The notes: generated from the sequence alone by a model not told the origin. Positions 38,969-50,388 are shown, counted from the stretch's first letter. The stretch is 64,000 bases of DNA from Escherichia sp. ESNIH1 (GCA_002918705.1 PQKR01000003.1:372001-436000), one strand, 5' to 3'. Program-made: numbers and translations.

Positions 38969-39758
38969 ATTTTTGGCACCCCGGGCACCAATAAAACGGC
39001 CGCGATGACAGGGTCGTCTTCTCGATCGTTCCCCCACAGCGACTGCATGCCTTCCCTGCCCGATGAAACACGTTAAAGCGAAACAGCGCCCCATGATGGC
39101 GTTTCTCATTGACCTTGCCGCGCGTGCGGTAGGAGAGACGCGGCACGTCTAATAGCGCGCTGGCTAATGCATCCAGCTGCGTCTCGCTGAGGTCGGCGGC
39201 GCGATGCCCAGGCGCAAGCTCGGTTGCCCAAAGAATTTCGACTCGCAGATAGTTACCCAGCCCGGCTAAAAAAGCCTGATCCAGCAGCAGACCGGCAAAC
39301 TGACGGCGGCGAAAACGGGGTGAGATAAGCCGCTCGCGAACCGTCCCGGCATCCAGGTCGGGATCGAGCACGTCCGGCCCCACGCGCTGTAAAAACGGGT
39401 GGGCAGCAAGCTGCTCTGGGGTCAGCATCTCAATATCTGAAGCGCTGTAGAGCAGGATGGCTTTATCGGCGGCGGCCAGCTTGACCCGCAGGATGCGCGT
39501 CGTTTGCGGCTCTTCACCGGCCTTCACGACCCGCCAGACGCCGTAGAGCTGATTATGGCTATAGAGGGTCATGCCGCCGGAGAAGTGAGTCAGCAGCGCT
39601 TTACCGCGCGTTTCGATACGTTCTACGTGCTGCCCGGCAAGCTCCGCCTCCCAGGGCTTCAGGTGTTCATAGGCAAACCAGGCTTCGGTCAGCGGTTTGC
39701 CCTGAATGGCTTTCTCAAGGCTGTCCGCCGCCCGGCGGATCTCGGGGCCTTCCGGCAT
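38967..39758 (-). CDS. nei: Endonuclease VIII
   Basis: DNA glycosylase/AP lyase that removes oxidised pyrimidines. It has 263 residues, as in E. coli. The catalytic Pro-Glu pair is at the mature N-terminus ([15 protein letters not shown]), and the C-terminal zinc finger is [12 protein letters not shown]...WCPGCQK. Last gene of a minus-strand run from ybgA, 17 bases after pxpA. The E. coli neighbour abrB is absent between nei and gltA. Confidence 0.97.
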   Translation of the reverse strand: MPEGPEIRRAADSLEKAIQGKPLTEAWFAYEHLKPWEAELAGQHVERIETRGKALLTHFSGGMTLYSHNQLYGVWRVVKAGEEPQTTRILRVKLAAADKAILLYSASDIEMLTPEQLAAHPFLQRVGPDVLDPDLDAGTVRERLISPRFRRRQFAGLLLDQAFLAGLGNYLRVEILWATELAPGHRAADLSETQLDALASALLDVPRLSYRTRGKVNEKRHHGALFRFNVFHRAGKACSRCGGTIEKTTLSSRPFYWCPGCQK

Positions 39759-39775
39759 AGCTTCTCCTTACGCAA

Positions 39776-40516
39776 TTAACTGGCGGTAACGGCAATATTG
39801 CTGGCGGCAAAAGCCTCGCGCAGCCGCTGGGCGAAGGCCAGCGCATGCTCGCCGTCGCCGTGCAGGCATACCGTCTGGGCATTCACCCTCGCCCACTGCC
39901 CCTGAATGCTTTTTACCCGCCCACCCTGTACCATCTCTAACGTCTGGGTTAGCGCCTGCGCTTCGTCGGTAATTAACGCTTCTGGCTGGGAGCGCGGCAC
40001 CAGCGAGCCGTCGCTCATATATCCCCGGTCAGCAAAGACCTCTTCCCGGGTTGGCAAACCCGCGCGCTCACCGGCGCGGATCAGCTCGCTGCCCGCCAGC
40101 CCGACCAGAATCAACGCGGGATCGCAGGCGTGCACCGCCCGGGCAATCGCATCGGCGAGCGCCGGATCCTTCGCCGCCTGGTTGTAGAGCATGCCGTGTG
40201 GCTTAACATGCCGCATCGTCCCGCCTTCAGCGCGCACGATTGCTGCCAGCGCGCCTACCTGATAGAGCGTTTGGGCATAGACGGTCTCTGGCGGCAGGTC
40301 CATCGCCGTACGGCCAAAGTTCTGCCGATCGGGAAAGCTGGGATGTGCGCCCACCGCCACGCCGTTTTTTAGCGCCTCGCGCACGCAGGCCAGCATGGTT
40401 TGCGCATCGCCTGCGTGAAAACCACAGGCGATGTTGGCCGAGGAGACCAGCTGTAGCAGGGCGCTGTCGCTGGCGCTTCCCTCGCCGAGATCGGCGTTAA
40501 GATCAACCTTGAGCAC
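39776..40516 (-). CDS. pxpA: 5-oxoprolinase subunit A
   Basis: LamB/YcsF-family subunit of the ATP-dependent 5-oxoprolinase that recycles pyroglutamate to glutamate. It has 246 residues (E. coli 244), with the start [23 protein letters not shown] and VKPHGMLYN. It overlaps pxpC by 14 bases. Confidence 0.96.
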   Translation of the reverse strand: MLKVDLNADLGEGSASDSALLQLVSSANIACGFHAGDAQTMLACVREALKNGVAVGAHPSFPDRQNFGRTAMDLPPETVYAQTLYQVGALAAIVRAEGGTMRHVKPHGMLYNQAAKDPALADAIARAVHACDPALILVGLAGSELIRAGERAGLPTREEVFADRGYMSDGSLVPRSQPEALITDEAQALTQTLEMVQGGRVKSIQGQWARVNAQTVCLHGDGEHALAFAQRLREAFAASNIAVTAS

Positions 40517-41435
40517 GCAACCCCCGCGCTAGCTGGTCCAGAAACAGCCGCTGCTCGCGGCGGGCCCGGAGCGCATCTTCCAGGGTGCAAGGGACAAGAT
40601 GGATAGGATCGCCAAGACGAATCTGTCCCAGATGATACATATCCGCCTCGATAATGCAGGCGATGCGCGGATAGCCGCCGGTTGTCTGGGCGTCATTCAT
40701 CAGCACGATGGGCTGGCCGTTATGCGGCACCTGTATCACGCCGGGAACCAGACCGTGGGAGAGCAGCTCCCGCTCTTCACGCCGCTTGAGCTGCGGCCCC
40801 TGAAGACGGTAGCCCATCCGGTTACTCTGCGGGCTAAGCTGCCACGGCAGCCGCCACAGTGCCTCCTGCGAGGCGGTATCGAACGTCTGGTACTCTGGCC
40901 CTGGCAGGGCGCGAATGCGGTTGCCCCACAGAAGCTGTTTCACCCCCTGCGGGCCGGTAAAACGGCGCTCGCAGGCGCGGATCGGCAGCTTATCGCCATC
41001 CTGCAACAGTCGCCCCGCAAAGCCGCCGATGCCGACCTTCAGGTCGGTGCTGTAAGATCCCATCACCTCGGGTACGTCAAAACCGCCTGCTACCGCCAGG
41101 TAGCTGCGCATTCCATGCCGGGGACGCTTGAGCACCAGCCGCTGTCCGGCACGGGCCTGATGCCGCCATCCGGTCCACACCGCCTTGCCATCCAGCGTCG
41201 CATCGCAGCCTGCGCCGGTGAGGGCAAACCAGCCGTCATGGGCAAACTCAAATTCGCACTGGCCGAGCGCCATCTCCAGCGCCGCATCGTCAGGCGCATT
41301 GCCGACCAGCGCATTGGCTATCTCCAGCGCCGGCGCATCCAGCGCGCCGCAGTAGCTAATGCCGGACTGGCGCAGCCCCTTGCGTTTGCCGCCCTGTACC
41401 GAGGTGTACATCCCGGCGCGAATAACCGTCAGCAT
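40503..41435 (-). CDS. pxpC: 5-oxoprolinase subunit C (YbgK)
   Basis: Subunit of 5-oxoprolinase with homology to the biotin-dependent carboxyltransferase/allophanate hydrolase C-domain. It has 310 residues, as in E. coli. Conserved segments: [27 protein letters not shown] and [15 protein letters not shown]. Overlaps pxpB by 7 bases. Confidence 0.96.
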   Translation of the reverse strand: MLTVIRAGMYTSVQGGKRKGLRQSGISYCGALDAPALEIANALVGNAPDDAALEMALGQCEFEFAHDGWFALTGAGCDATLDGKAVWTGWRHQARAGQRLVLKRPRHGMRSYLAVAGGFDVPEVMGSYSTDLKVGIGGFAGRLLQDGDKLPIRACERRFTGPQGVKQLLWGNRIRALPGPEYQTFDTASQEALWRLPWQLSPQSNRMGYRLQGPQLKRREERELLSHGLVPGVIQVPHNGQPIVLMNDAQTTGGYPRIACIIEADMYHLGQIRLGDPIHLVPCTLEDALRARREQRLFLDQLARGLRAQG

Positions 41436-42085
41436 ACGCCCTCCTTCTGTGGGACAAAGCGCACCCGATCGCCGGGGCGCAAAAGCACAGGATCGCTGTT
41501 ATCAGGATTGAACAGCGCCAGCGACGTATGGCCGATAAGCTGCCAGCCTCCCGGCGTCGCCAGCGGGTAGATCCCGGTCTGCTCTCCGCCAATACCTACC
41601 GATCCGGCGGGTACGGAGAGACGTGGCTCCGCCCGGCGCGGGGTATGCAGCCTTTCCGGCAGCCCGCCCAGATAGGGAAAGCCCGGCTGGAAGCCGAGGA
41701 ACCAGACGACATAATCAACGGAGGCATGCAGCTCAACCACCTGCTTTTCGCTGAGGTTACTGTGCTCTGCCACCACGGCCAGATCTGGCCCCGCCGCGCC
41801 GCCGTAGACCACCGGGATCTCAATAAAGCGCGACTCTGGCTCCAGGGCCTCGCTCTCCTCCCACCAGCGCTGTAGCCGCTCAATGGCGTCCAGCGCCCTC
41901 TCCTGCGGATCCGCCAGCACAACGGTTACGTTGTTCATGCCGGGGATCACATCGACAACATTGGGCAATTCAACCACCCGCTGAGCCAGTCGCCAGATGC
42001 GCTTCTGGCTGGCCAGGGTTACCGGAGGCTCAAGCTCCAGCACCACAGCGGTCTCACCTAACAGATAACAACGTGCTCGCTGCAC
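41429..42085 (-). CDS. pxpB: 5-oxoprolinase subunit B (YbgJ)
   Basis: Subunit of 5-oxoprolinase with homology to the allophanate hydrolase N-region (KipI-like). It has 218 residues, as in E. coli. The segment [15 protein letters not shown] and the nearby [13 protein letters not shown] are conserved. It lies 15 bases after ybgI. Although Bacillus KipI is a kinase inhibitor, the linked pxpA and pxpC genes point to the oxoprolinase role. Confidence 0.95.
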   Translation of the reverse strand: MQRARCYLLGETAVVLELEPPVTLASQKRIWRLAQRVVELPNVVDVIPGMNNVTVVLADPQERALDAIERLQRWWEESEALEPESRFIEIPVVYGGAAGPDLAVVAEHSNLSEKQVVELHASVDYVVWFLGFQPGFPYLGGLPERLHTPRRAEPRLSVPAGSVGIGGEQTGIYPLATPGGWQLIGHTSLALFNPDNSDPVLLRPGDRVRFVPQKEGVC

Positions 42086-42100
42086 TTCGTCCCCCTTGCC

Positions 42101-42844
42101 TCATGCTGGATTGGGAATATCGATAAATGTGACGTCTAAATCTGTATTTTCGGTCAGCCACTCGCTGAGGGCGCGGATACCACCGCGCTCGGTGGCGTGA
42201 TGCCCCGCGGCATAGAAGTGCAGCCCCTGCTCCCGGGCGCTATGGATGGTCTGCTCGGAGACCTCGCCGGTGATAAAAGCATCCACGCCGAAACGCGCGG
42301 CGCTGTCGATAAAGCCCTGACCGCCACCGGTGCACCACGCCACGCGGCGGACTTCCGCCGGACCGGTATCGCCGCTCCACAGCGGCCGACGGCCAAGGCG
42401 GGCCTCGATCCACGACGCCAGCTCCAGGCCAGGGACCGGCATCGCCAACTCGCCCCAGGGAACCAGCGGCTCAATTTCGCCTTTCACGGTGATGCCTAAC
42501 AGCGCTGCCAGCTGAACGTTATTACCCAGCTCCGGATGGGCGTCCAGCGGCAGATGCCAGCCGTAGAGGTTGATATCGTTGGCGAGCAGAGCCTTAAGGC
42601 GGTTGCGCTTCATACCGCGGATCGTCGGGGATTCGCCTTTCCAGAAGTAGCCGTGGTGGACGATGATGGCGTCAGCCTGCTGGCGAATTGCCTCATCAAT
42701 CAGCGCCTGGCTGGCGGTCACGCCGGTAATAATTTTTCGTACGTCCTCACGCCCCTCGACCTGCAGGCCGTTAGGTGCATAGTCACTGAAGGTCGCGCTG
42801 TTAAGCTTGTCATTAATCAGGCGTTCCAGTTCGATGTTGTTCAT
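42101..42844 (-). CDS. ybgI: NIF3-family metal-binding protein YbgI
   Basis: Homologue of E. coli YbgI, a toroidal hexamer with a di-metal site and no settled function. It has 247 residues from the second of two adjacent ATGs, which has AGAGGGA at better spacing. The metal site is formed by IIVHHGYFWKG (about 65) and AGHHATERGG (about 217). Confidence 0.94.
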   Translation of the reverse strand: MNNIELERLINDKLNSATFSDYAPNGLQVEGREDVRKIITGVTASQALIDEAIRQQADAIIVHHGYFWKGESPTIRGMKRNRLKALLANDINLYGWHLPLDAHPELGNNVQLAALLGITVKGEIEPLVPWGELAMPVPGLELASWIEARLGRRPLWSGDTGPAEVRRVAWCTGGGQGFIDSAARFGVDAFITGEVSEQTIHSAREQGLHFYAAGHHATERGGIRALSEWLTENTDLDVTFIDIPNPA

Positions 42845-42853
42845 CATCCCTCT

Positions 42854-44272
42854 CTACGATTTTCTTGCGGCTTCATACGCGGCCAGCGTGGCCGTGCGGG
42901 CCTGTTTATGATCGACCACCGGGCGGGGATAGTCCAGCGTCACGCCCCGCTTATCCGCCCATCCCCAGGGATCGTGCAGCGACGCCGCTGGCACCTCTGC
43001 CAGCTCGGGCAGCCACTGGCGGATGAATTCGCCATGCTTATCAAATTTTTCGCCCTGGGTGGTGGGGTTAAAGATGCGAAAATAGGGCGCGGCATCGGTA
43101 CCCGTTGACGCCGCCCACTGCCAGCCACCGTTGTTGGCGGCCAGATCGCCATCGATAAGCTGAGAGATAAAATAGCGCTCTCCGATGCGCCAGTCGATCA
43201 GTAAGTCCTTCACCAGGAAGCTGGCGGTAATCATTCGCAAACGGTTATGCATCCAGCCGGTATTATTCATCTGCCGCATAGCCGCATCAACAATAGGGTA
43301 GCCGGTGCGTCCCGTCTGCCAGGCCTGCAGATGCGCCGGGTCACGTTGCCACTGGACGCGTTCGGTCCAGGGGATAAAGGGACGATGCTTACAGAGATCG
43401 GGATACCAGGTCATCAGATGGCGATAGAAGTCGCGCCAGATAAGCTCATTCAGCCAGACCGCGCCTGCACCGCCGTTCAGGGCCTCGGGCTGCTCCGCCA
43501 GCAGCCGGTGCAGGCACTGGCGCGGAGAGAGCACCCCCAGCGCCAGGCAGGCCGAAAGCCGACTGGTCGCATCAAGCGCAGGAAAATCGCGCCGAGTTTC
43601 ATACTCACCAACTTCGTTGCGGCAAAACTCACGCAGCCGTTCAACCGCCGCCTGCTCCGTTGCCGGAAAGAGGCCAGGGTCGAACTCCTGCTGCGGATAG
43701 TTGAGCGTCAGCGGCTCCTGCGTGTCGCTTAGCGCCCCGCCCTCACGCACGGCGGGCGCAGGCACGCACTCGGGCAGATCCTCCCTGAGCCGACGCAGAA
43801 AAGCGTTTTTATACGGGGTAAAGACTCTGTACATCTGCCGATCGCCGGTCATCACGCTGCCGGGGGCAAGCATGACGCTGTCATCCAGCCCCTGGCAAGT
43901 GACCTCCGGTAAGGCCTGCTCAACGGCAGCATCGCGCTGACGTTCGTTGATCTCGTACTGATAGTTGTAAAAAAGGTGCGTAACAAGGTGCTCTTCACAA
44001 ACTCTCTTTACCGCCGTTACGCTGGCGTCAAAATCATCCGCCTCAACGAACAGCAGCGGGATCCCCTTTTCCGCCAGCCCTTGCTGAAGACTACGCAGGT
44101 GGGACTGCATAAACGCCGCCTGCCGCGCCGCCATATCGTGCTTTTCCCACTGTTTCGGCGTAGAGATAAAGAGCGCCAGCACCTTTGCGTGGCGATTGCG
44201 GCAGGCGGCAGCGAGGGCAAGGTTATCCTTCACGCGAAGATCCGCGCGAAACCAGACCAGATGGGTGGTCAT
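42854..44272 (-). CDS. phrB: Deoxyribodipyrimidine photolyase
   Basis: Light-driven repair of cyclobutane pyrimidine dimers. It has 472 residues, as in E. coli. The N-terminal antenna domain begins THLVWFRADLRVKDN. The C-terminal FAD domain has WLNELIWRDFYRHL, PIVDAAMRQMNNTGWMHNRLRM and DGDLAANNGGWQWAASTGTDAAPYFRIFNP. It sits between ybgA and ybgI; the E. coli peptide transporter dtpD is absent here. Confidence 0.97.
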   Translation of the reverse strand: MTTHLVWFRADLRVKDNLALAAACRNRHAKVLALFISTPKQWEKHDMAARQAAFMQSHLRSLQQGLAEKGIPLLFVEADDFDASVTAVKRVCEEHLVTHLFYNYQYEINERQRDAAVEQALPEVTCQGLDDSVMLAPGSVMTGDRQMYRVFTPYKNAFLRRLREDLPECVPAPAVREGGALSDTQEPLTLNYPQQEFDPGLFPATEQAAVERLREFCRNEVGEYETRRDFPALDATSRLSACLALGVLSPRQCLHRLLAEQPEALNGGAGAVWLNELIWRDFYRHLMTWYPDLCKHRPFIPWTERVQWQRDPAHLQAWQTGRTGYPIVDAAMRQMNNTGWMHNRLRMITASFLVKDLLIDWRIGERYFISQLIDGDLAANNGGWQWAASTGTDAAPYFRIFNPTTQGEKFDKHGEFIRQWLPELAEVPAASLHDPWGWADKRGVTLDYPRPVVDHKQARTATLAAYEAARKS

Positions 44273-44284
44273 ACAGCTCCTGAA

Positions 44285-45241
44285 TTAGTGTCCGTAACGA
44301 AGGCGCAGCGTCTCGGGCCACGGGTCAAAGTAGCGCTGCCCGGCGAGATAGGCATCGGGGAATTCAGCCATGTAGTGCTTGAGCAACGTCACCGGGGCAA
44401 GCAGCGGCTGAGTCCCCTGCCGATAGCGCTCAATAAGCGACGACAGCTCCTCGCGCTGACGGGTATTAAGCTGCTTACGGAAGTAGCCCTGAACATGCAT
44501 CAGCACGTTGGTATGGTTGCGTCGGGTGGCCTGATGAGAGAGCAGATCCATCAGCCGCTGGCGATACTCAACAAACCACTCGTCGAGAGATCCCCACTCG
44601 TGAATGGCTGCCACGAATCGCCCCAGCTCGCGGTACTTGGGCTGAGAGTGGGCCAGCAGCAGCAGTTTGTAGCGGCTGTGGTAGGCGATCAGCTCCCCGC
44701 GCGTCAGCCCACGCTCGCGCACGCCGTTAAGCTCGTGCAGAGCGTAGATACGCTCGACAAAGTTTTCGCGGATCAACGGATCGTGCAGACGACCATCCTC
44801 TTCCACGGGCAGCCAGGGATAGGTTTGCATTAATATTTCGGTATAGATCCCGCGCCCGGCCTTGCGGTTGTTTTTGCCGTCGGCATCGTAGACGCGCACC
44901 CGCTCCATGCCGCAGCTGGGTGATTTGGCGCAGACGATATAGCCGCAGAGATGTTCAAACTGGCTGATGCGCTTATGCGCATAGCTCTGCATTGGCTGAG
45001 TGAGATCGCCCTCGCGTCCGTCGCTAAAGCGCAGTGCTGAATCTCCTTCAGCGGTTTTAACCAGCCGCAGCGCCGGACGGGGAACCGGCAGGCCAATGGC
45101 CATCTCCGGGCAGACCGGCTCAAAACGTACCAACGGCGACAGCTCCTCAACGGCAAAGGCCAGTCGCTTGTGCCCGCCGTCAAAACGCACGGTTTCCCCT
45201 AACAGACAGGCACTGATGCCAACAGGGATTTTTTCACTCAT
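44285..45241 (-). CDS. ybgA: Two-domain DUF523-DUF1722 protein (YbgA)
   Basis: 318-residue protein. The N-terminal half (1-150) is a DUF523 domain with SACLLGETVRFDGG and an invariant-looking cysteine motif AKSPSCGMERVRVY. The C-terminal half (about 190-310) is DUF1722 with YHSRYKLLLLAHSQ. E. coli K-12 YbgA, by recall about 169 residues, keeps only the second domain, so this may be the ancestral form. It heads the operon with the photolyase gene. Function unknown; conserved neighbours suggest a DNA-repair or light-response link. Confidence 0.9.
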   Translation of the reverse strand: MSEKIPVGISACLLGETVRFDGGHKRLAFAVEELSPLVRFEPVCPEMAIGLPVPRPALRLVKTAEGDSALRFSDGREGDLTQPMQSYAHKRISQFEHLCGYIVCAKSPSCGMERVRVYDADGKNNRKAGRGIYTEILMQTYPWLPVEEDGRLHDPLIRENFVERIYALHELNGVRERGLTRGELIAYHSRYKLLLLAHSQPKYRELGRFVAAIHEWGSLDEWFVEYRQRLMDLLSHQATRRNHTNVLMHVQGYFRKQLNTRQREELSSLIERYRQGTQPLLAPVTLLKHYMAEFPDAYLAGQRYFDPWPETLRLRYGH

Positions 45242-45302
45242 AGCGGCTCCTTATAGACTCTCCGTAAGTGTAGCATCGTTGTCGTTTCTGGAAACGCGCG
45301 AA

Positions 45303-45338
45303 GCGCCTGATAGCGCTACGCTTATCAGGCCTACAGGC
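45303..45338. repeat. REP-like palindrome upstream of ybgA
   Basis: GCCTGATAGCGCTACGCTTATCAGGC followed by CTACAGGCC, a REP-type element between the ybgA start and the ybfA terminator. Confidence 0.6.
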
Positions 45339-45364
45339 CTTAAGGTTTTTCACATTCCACGCAT

Positions 45365-45390
45365 AAAAAAACCGCCCCGAAGGGCGGTTT
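45365..45390 (-). terminator. Terminator of ybfA
   Basis: AAACCGCCC, loop TTCG (minus strand), GGGCGGTTT followed by further T and TATGC; 29 bases after the ybfA stop. Confidence 0.92.
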
Positions 45391-45418
45391 GCTTAGCTGC
45401 TGTGTGGGCTTTGCCCTT

Positions 45419-45625
45419 TTAATAGAAATCGCAGGCGACTTTTTCGGCCTGATCCATCCATACCGGCTTATCACTGGTTTTTGCCCAGACGCGGTGCAGA
45501 TAGCTGTAGAAACGGGCGCGATCTTTCCAGAACAGCATAAACGGCAGCGCCGCTACGCCTGCCACCACGGCAAAAACGCGCCGGGCAACGATCACATGCA
45601 CTGGATAATCATGATATAGAGACAT
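45419..45625 (-). CDS. ybfA: Small membrane protein YbfA
   Basis: 68-residue protein of unknown function, the same length as E. coli YbfA, with a hydrophobic segment (about 11-32) and the conserved half [20 protein letters not shown]...[12 protein letters not shown]. Divergent from kdpFABC, across a 334-base control region. Confidence 0.92.
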   Translation of the reverse strand: MSLYHDYPVHVIVARRVFAVVAGVAALPFMLFWKDRARFYSYLHRVWAKTSDKPVWMDQAEKVACDFY

Positions 45626-45857
45626 ACGTTTTTCCCCCTTTTTACCCCGCTATCCTTCACGAGGCTGGCGTGCCGGTAATGTTCACCGAAATAATCAATT
45701 TACTTTACTGGTTAAAATAGTACCGCTTTGTCTGTAATTTTACTACTCATCCGACCACTATTTTTTCACCGTTGAGGTGATATTTACACTTCTCGCGTAG
45801 GAAAGTTACAGGATAGTTAAATTAATACTAAACATTAGTTAAATTGTGCCTTTGTAA

Positions 45858-45877
45858 TTTTTATACTTTTTTTACAC
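45858..45877 (+). promoter_or_regulatory. KdpE operator in the kdpFABC promoter region
   Basis: Contains TTTATACTTTTTTTACA, identical to the E. coli KdpE binding sequence, about 85-100 bases before kdpF. The rest of 45626-45959 is A/T-rich promoter sequence between ybfA and kdpF with no other gene seen. Confidence 0.88.
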
Positions 45878-45959
45878 CCGCCTCGCCAATTTTTGCAAAA
45901 TCTTTGCGCCGAAAATCCTACCTTCACTGCACATCCTAAGAACACCACGGAGGTGGAGT

Positions 45960-46049
45960 GTGAGTGCAGGCGTGATAACCGGTGTGGTACTGGTTTTCCT
46001 GTTGTTGGGCTATCTGGTTTATGCCCTGATTAACGCGGAGGCCTTCTGA
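45960..46049 (+). CDS. kdpF: Potassium-transporting ATPase small subunit KdpF
   Basis: 29-residue single membrane helix that stabilises the KdpABC complex. It begins with GTG, as in E. coli (GTG AGT GCA), and reads [20 protein letters not shown] then [20 protein letters not shown] is the ribosome site. The stop TGA shares a base with the kdpA ATG. Confidence 0.95.
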   Translation: MSAGVITGVVLVFLLLGYLVYALINAEAF

Positions 46050-47728
46050 TGGCGGCACAGGCGTTTTTACTGATTGCCAGCTTTTTACTGGTGCTGTTTC
46101 TGCTGGCGCGTCCGCTAGGGACGCTGCTGGCAGGGCTGATTGCGGATAGATCCCTGCCGGGCACCGCCACGCTTGAGCGTGGCATCTGGCGCATAACCGG
46201 CATTCAGCCGAAGGAGATGACGTGGCGTCACTATTTACTGGCGATCCTCGCTATCAACCTGCTTGGCGTGCTGGTTCTGTTTCTGATCCTGACGTTTCAG
46301 GCGCAGCTGCCGTTTAACCCGCAGCAGCTGCCTGGGCTGTCGTGGCATCTGGCGCTGAATACCGCCGTGAGCTTTGTGGCGAATACCAACTGGCAATCCT
46401 ACAGCGGCGAGAGCACGCTGAGCTACTTCAGCCAGATGGCCGGCCTGACGGTGCAGAACTTTCTCTCTGCTGCCAGCGGCATGGCAGTGATCTTCGCCCT
46501 GATCCGCGCCTTTTCCCGCAAAAGCGTCAACACGCTGGGCAACGCCTGGGTTGATATCACCCGAATTACCCTGTGGGTGCTGCTGCCCCTCTCTCTGCTG
46601 CTGGCGCTGATTTTTATCCAGCAGGGGGCGCTACAAAACCTCAACGTCTACCAGCCCTACACCTCGCTGGAGGGCGTCAAGGGTCTACTGCCGATGGGTC
46701 CGGTCGCCTCCCAGGAGGCGATCAAGATGCTGGGGACCAACGGCGGCGGCTTCTTTAACGCCAACTCCGCGCATCCTTTTGAGAACCCGACGGCGCTGAC
46801 CAACTTCGTGCAGATGCTGGCCATTTTTCTTATTCCCACGGCGCTCTGCTTCGCCTTCGGTGATGCGGTAGGCGACCGTCGTCAGGGTCACGCCATTCTC
46901 TGGGCGATGTCGATTATTTTTGTCATCTGTGCCGGGCTGGTGATGTGGGCCGAGCTAAACGGCAACCCGCACCTGCTGGCGCTGGGAGCGGACGGCACCG
47001 CCAACATGGAGGGGAAAGAGAGCCGCTTTGGCATCCTCGCCAGCAGCCTCTTTGCGGTAGTAACCACCGCGGCCTCCTGCGGCGCGGTCAATGCGATGCA
47101 CGACTCCTTTACCGCGCTGGGGGGCATGGTGCCGCTGTGGCTGATGCAGATTGGCGAGGTGGTCTTCGGCGGGGTCGGCTCCGGCCTCTACGGCATGCTG
47201 CTCTTTGTGCTGCTGGCGGTCTTTATCGCCGGACTGATGATTGGCCGTACGCCGGAGTATCTGGGGAAAAAGATCGACGTGCGAGAGATGAAGATGACCG
47301 CGCTGGCGATCCTCGTCACCCCTGCGCTGGTGCTGCTCGGCACGGCGGTGGCAATGATGACCGACGCCGGACGTGCGGGCATGCTTAACCCTGGGGCGCA
47401 TGGCTTTAGCGAAGTGCTCTACGCCGTCTCGTCCGCCGCCAACAACAACGGCAGCGCCTTTGCCGGTCTCAGCGCCAACACGCCGTTCTGGAACTGTCTG
47501 CTGGCATTCTGCATGTTTGTTGGCCGCTTCGGCGTGATCGTTCCGGTGATGGCCATCGCCGGGTCGCTGGTGATGAAAAAGAGCCAGCCCGTCAGCCCCG
47601 GTACCCTGCCCACCCACGGCGCGCTGTTTGTTGGCCTGCTGATCGGCACCGTGCTGCTCGTGGGCGCCCTGACCTTTATCCCCGCGCTGGCCTTAGGCCC
47701 AATCGCGGAACACCTTTCCTTACGCTAA
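46049..47728 (+). CDS. kdpA: Potassium-transporting ATPase subunit A
   Basis: Channel-like inner-membrane subunit that selects K+ in the high-affinity Kdp pump. It has 559 residues (E. coli 557) with about ten membrane helices. Selectivity-filter loops are visible, e.g. [10 protein letters not shown] (about 112), [18 protein letters not shown] (about 231), AASCGAVN and [10 protein letters not shown]. Confidence 0.98.
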   Translation: MAAQAFLLIASFLLVLFLLARPLGTLLAGLIADRSLPGTATLERGIWRITGIQPKEMTWRHYLLAILAINLLGVLVLFLILTFQAQLPFNPQQLPGLSWHLALNTAVSFVANTNWQSYSGESTLSYFSQMAGLTVQNFLSAASGMAVIFALIRAFSRKSVNTLGNAWVDITRITLWVLLPLSLLLALIFIQQGALQNLNVYQPYTSLEGVKGLLPMGPVASQEAIKMLGTNGGGFFNANSAHPFENPTALTNFVQMLAIFLIPTALCFAFGDAVGDRRQGHAILWAMSIIFVICAGLVMWAELNGNPHLLALGADGTANMEGKESRFGILASSLFAVVTTAASCGAVNAMHDSFTALGGMVPLWLMQIGEVVFGGVGSGLYGMLLFVLLAVFIAGLMIGRTPEYLGKKIDVREMKMTALAILVTPALVLLGTAVAMMTDAGRAGMLNPGAHGFSEVLYAVSSAANNNGSAFAGLSANTPFWNCLLAFCMFVGRFGVIVPVMAIAGSLVMKKSQPVSPGTLPTHGALFVGLLIGTVLLVGALTFIPALALGPIAEHLSLR

Positions 47729-47745
47729 GCCTGGCGGGAGCCTTT

Positions 47746-49794
47746 ATGAGTCGTAAGCAACTTGCCCTGTTCGAACCCGCGCTGGTTCGCGAGGCACTAT
47801 TAGCCTCTTTTGTAAAACTCAGCCCACGGGTGCAGTGGCGCAACCCGGTGATGTTTATCGTCTGGATCGGCAGCCTGCTCACTACCCTGCTGGCAATCGC
47901 GATGGCCGCAGGCTATCTCAGCGGCAGCGCAGCCTTTACCGGCGCGATTAGCCTCTGGCTGTGGTTTACCGTGCTGTTTGCCAACGTCGCCGAAGCGCTG
48001 GCCGAGGGGCGCAGCAAAGCCCAGGCCAGCAGCCTGAAGGGCGTCAATAAAACCGCCTTCGCCCGCAAACTGCGCGCGCCGCAGTATGGCGCGCCTACCG
48101 ATCGCGTCCCCGCGGCCGACCTGCGCCGGGGGGACGTGGTGCTCGTCGAAGCGGGAGATATTATCCCTTGCGACGGTGAGGCCATTGAGGGGGGCGCTTC
48201 GGTGGATGAGAGCGCTATCACCGGCGAGTCCGCCCCGGTGATCCGTGAATCCGGGGGCGACTTTGCCTCGGTGACCGGCGGGACGCGCATTCTTTCTGAC
48301 TGGCTGGTGATCCGCTGCAGCGTTAACCCCGGCGAGACCTTCCTTGACCGGATGATCGCTATGGTCGAGGGGGCGCAGCGGCGAAAAACGCCCAACGAGA
48401 TCGCGCTGACTATTCTGCTGGTGGCCCTGACGATCGTCTTCCTGCTGGCTACCGCTACCCTGTGGCCCTTCTCCGCCTGGGGCGGGACGGCGGTGAGCGT
48501 CACCGTGCTGGTCGCGCTGCTGGTGTGCCTGATCCCTACGACCATCGGGGGCCTGCTCTCCGCCATCGGCGTCGCCGGGATGAGCAGGATGCTCGGGGCG
48601 AACGTTATCGCTACCAGCGGCCGGGCGGTCGAGGCGGCGGGTGATATCGACGTGCTGCTGCTGGATAAAACCGGGACCATCACCCTTGGCAACCGCCAGG
48701 CTGCCGAGTTTTTACCGGCTAAGGGTGTGGACGAGCGTACGCTGGCCGATGCGGCGCAGCTGGCGTCGCTGGCGGATGAGACCCCGGAGGGGCGCAGCAT
48801 CGTGGTGCTGGCGAAGCAGCGCTTTAACCTGCGTGAACGCGATGTTCAAAGTCTGAACGCTACCTTTGTCCCCTTCACCGCCCAGACGCGGATGAGCGGC
48901 ATCAACATTCAGGATCGGCAGATCCGTAAGGGCTCGGTGGATGCCCTGCGCCGTCACATTGCCGCTAACGGCGGCGAGTTTCCCGCCGAGGTCGACGCGC
49001 AGGTGGAACAGGTGGCGAGCCGGGGGGCGACGCCGCTGGTGGTCGCCGAGGGCAACCGGGTGCTGGGGGTGATCCCCCTGAAAGATGTGGTCAAGGGCGG
49101 GATCAAGGCCCGCTTCGCCCAGCTCCGCAAGATGGGCATCAAAACGGTGATGATCACCGGCGATAACCGCCTGACCGCTGCCGCCATTGCCGCCGAGGCG
49201 GGGGTGGATGACTTCCTGGCCGAAGCGACGCCGGAAGCCAAGCTGGCGCTGATCCGCCAGTACCAGGCCGAAGGTCGGCTGGTGGCGATGACCGGCGACG
49301 GTACCAACGATGCCCCGGCGCTGGCCCAGGCCGACGTGGCGGTGGCGATGAACTCCGGTACCCAGGCGGCCAAGGAGGCGGGTAACATGGTGGATCTCGA
49401 CTCCAACCCCACCAAGCTGATCGAGGTAGTCCATATCGGCAAACAGATGCTGATGACCCGCGGCTCGCTGACCACCTTCAGCATCGCCAACGACGTGGCG
49501 AAGTACTTCGCCATTATTCCTGCTGCGTTTGCGGTAACCTACCCGCCGCTTAACGCCCTGAATATTATGCACCTTCATTCACCCAGCTCGGCGATCCTGA
49601 GCGCGGTGATCTTCAATGCGCTGATCATTATCGTTCTGATCCCGCTGGCCTTAAGGGGGGTGAGCTATACGCCACTCTCAGCCCAGGCGATGCTGCGCCG
49701 TAATCTGTGGATCTACGGTCTGGGCGGGCTGATCGTGCCCTTTATCGGCATCAAAGCGATCGATCTGCTGTTAACGCTTTTCGGCCTGGTCTAA
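47746..49794 (+). CDS. kdpB: Potassium-transporting ATPase ATP-binding subunit B
   Basis: P-type ATPase subunit that powers K+ uptake. It has 682 residues, as in E. coli. Motifs: actuator ITGESAPV (about 160), phosphorylated aspartate in [13 protein letters not shown] (about 307), hinge [20 protein letters not shown] (about 516). Seven membrane helices. It starts 17 bases after kdpA. Confidence 0.98.
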   Translation: MSRKQLALFEPALVREALLASFVKLSPRVQWRNPVMFIVWIGSLLTTLLAIAMAAGYLSGSAAFTGAISLWLWFTVLFANVAEALAEGRSKAQASSLKGVNKTAFARKLRAPQYGAPTDRVPAADLRRGDVVLVEAGDIIPCDGEAIEGGASVDESAITGESAPVIRESGGDFASVTGGTRILSDWLVIRCSVNPGETFLDRMIAMVEGAQRRKTPNEIALTILLVALTIVFLLATATLWPFSAWGGTAVSVTVLVALLVCLIPTTIGGLLSAIGVAGMSRMLGANVIATSGRAVEAAGDIDVLLLDKTGTITLGNRQAAEFLPAKGVDERTLADAAQLASLADETPEGRSIVVLAKQRFNLRERDVQSLNATFVPFTAQTRMSGINIQDRQIRKGSVDALRRHIAANGGEFPAEVDAQVEQVASRGATPLVVAEGNRVLGVIPLKDVVKGGIKARFAQLRKMGIKTVMITGDNRLTAAAIAAEAGVDDFLAEATPEAKLALIRQYQAEGRLVAMTGDGTNDAPALAQADVAVAMNSGTQAAKEAGNMVDLDSNPTKLIEVVHIGKQMLMTRGSLTTFSIANDVAKYFAIIPAAFAVTYPPLNALNIMHLHSPSSAILSAVIFNALIIIVLIPLALRGVSYTPLSAQAMLRRNLWIYGLGGLIVPFIGIKAIDLLLTLFGLV

Positions 49795-49806
49795 GGGGAT
49801 CACACC

Positions 49807-50388
49807 ATGACGTCACTTCGTTCCGCGTTTCTTCTTCTGCTGCTGTTAACGCTTATTACCGGCGGGCTCTATCCGCTGGTCACTACCCTGCTCGGCCAGG
49901 GGCTGTTTCCGGCGCAGGCCAACGGCTCGCTGATCCTGGAGGATAACCAGATCCGCGGCTCGCGCCTGATAGGCCAGAACTTTAGCGCGCCGGGCTACTT
50001 CCACGGCCGCCCCTCCGCCACTGGCGATGCGCCTTACAATCCGCAGGCGTCGGGAGGCAGCAACCTGGCCGGCAGTAATCCGGCGCTTGATGAGGCAATC
50101 ACCGCCCGCGTCGCGGCGTTGCGCGCCGCCAACCCGCAGGCTGACCCGCGCGTACCGGTTGAGCTGGTCACCGCCTCCGCCAGCGGGCTGGATTACGGCC
50201 TGTCGCCGCAGGCCGCGGCCTGGCAGATCCCACGCGTAGCGGCAGCGCGTGGCCTGTCGACGGCGCAGGTTGCTCAGCTGGTCGCCAAACACACCCATAC
50301 CCCGCTGCTGAGCTTTACCGGCGAGCCGGGAGTGAATATTGTGGAGCTAAACCTCGCCCTTGATGCGTATAAGGAAACACCTAAATGA
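49807..50388 (+). CDS. kdpC: Potassium-transporting ATPase subunit C
   Basis: Single-span periplasmic subunit that assists assembly and raises K+ or nucleotide affinity. It has 193 residues (E. coli 190). The N-terminal helix is at about 7-29; conserved periplasmic blocks are [26 protein letters not shown] and ALDEAITAR. Its stop overlaps kdpD by four bases. Confidence 0.97.
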   Translation: MTSLRSAFLLLLLLTLITGGLYPLVTTLLGQGLFPAQANGSLILEDNQIRGSRLIGQNFSAPGYFHGRPSATGDAPYNPQASGGSNLAGSNPALDEAITARVAALRAANPQADPRVPVELVTASASGLDYGLSPQAAAWQIPRVAAARGLSTAQVAQLVAKHTHTPLLSFTGEPGVNIVELNLALDAYKETPK

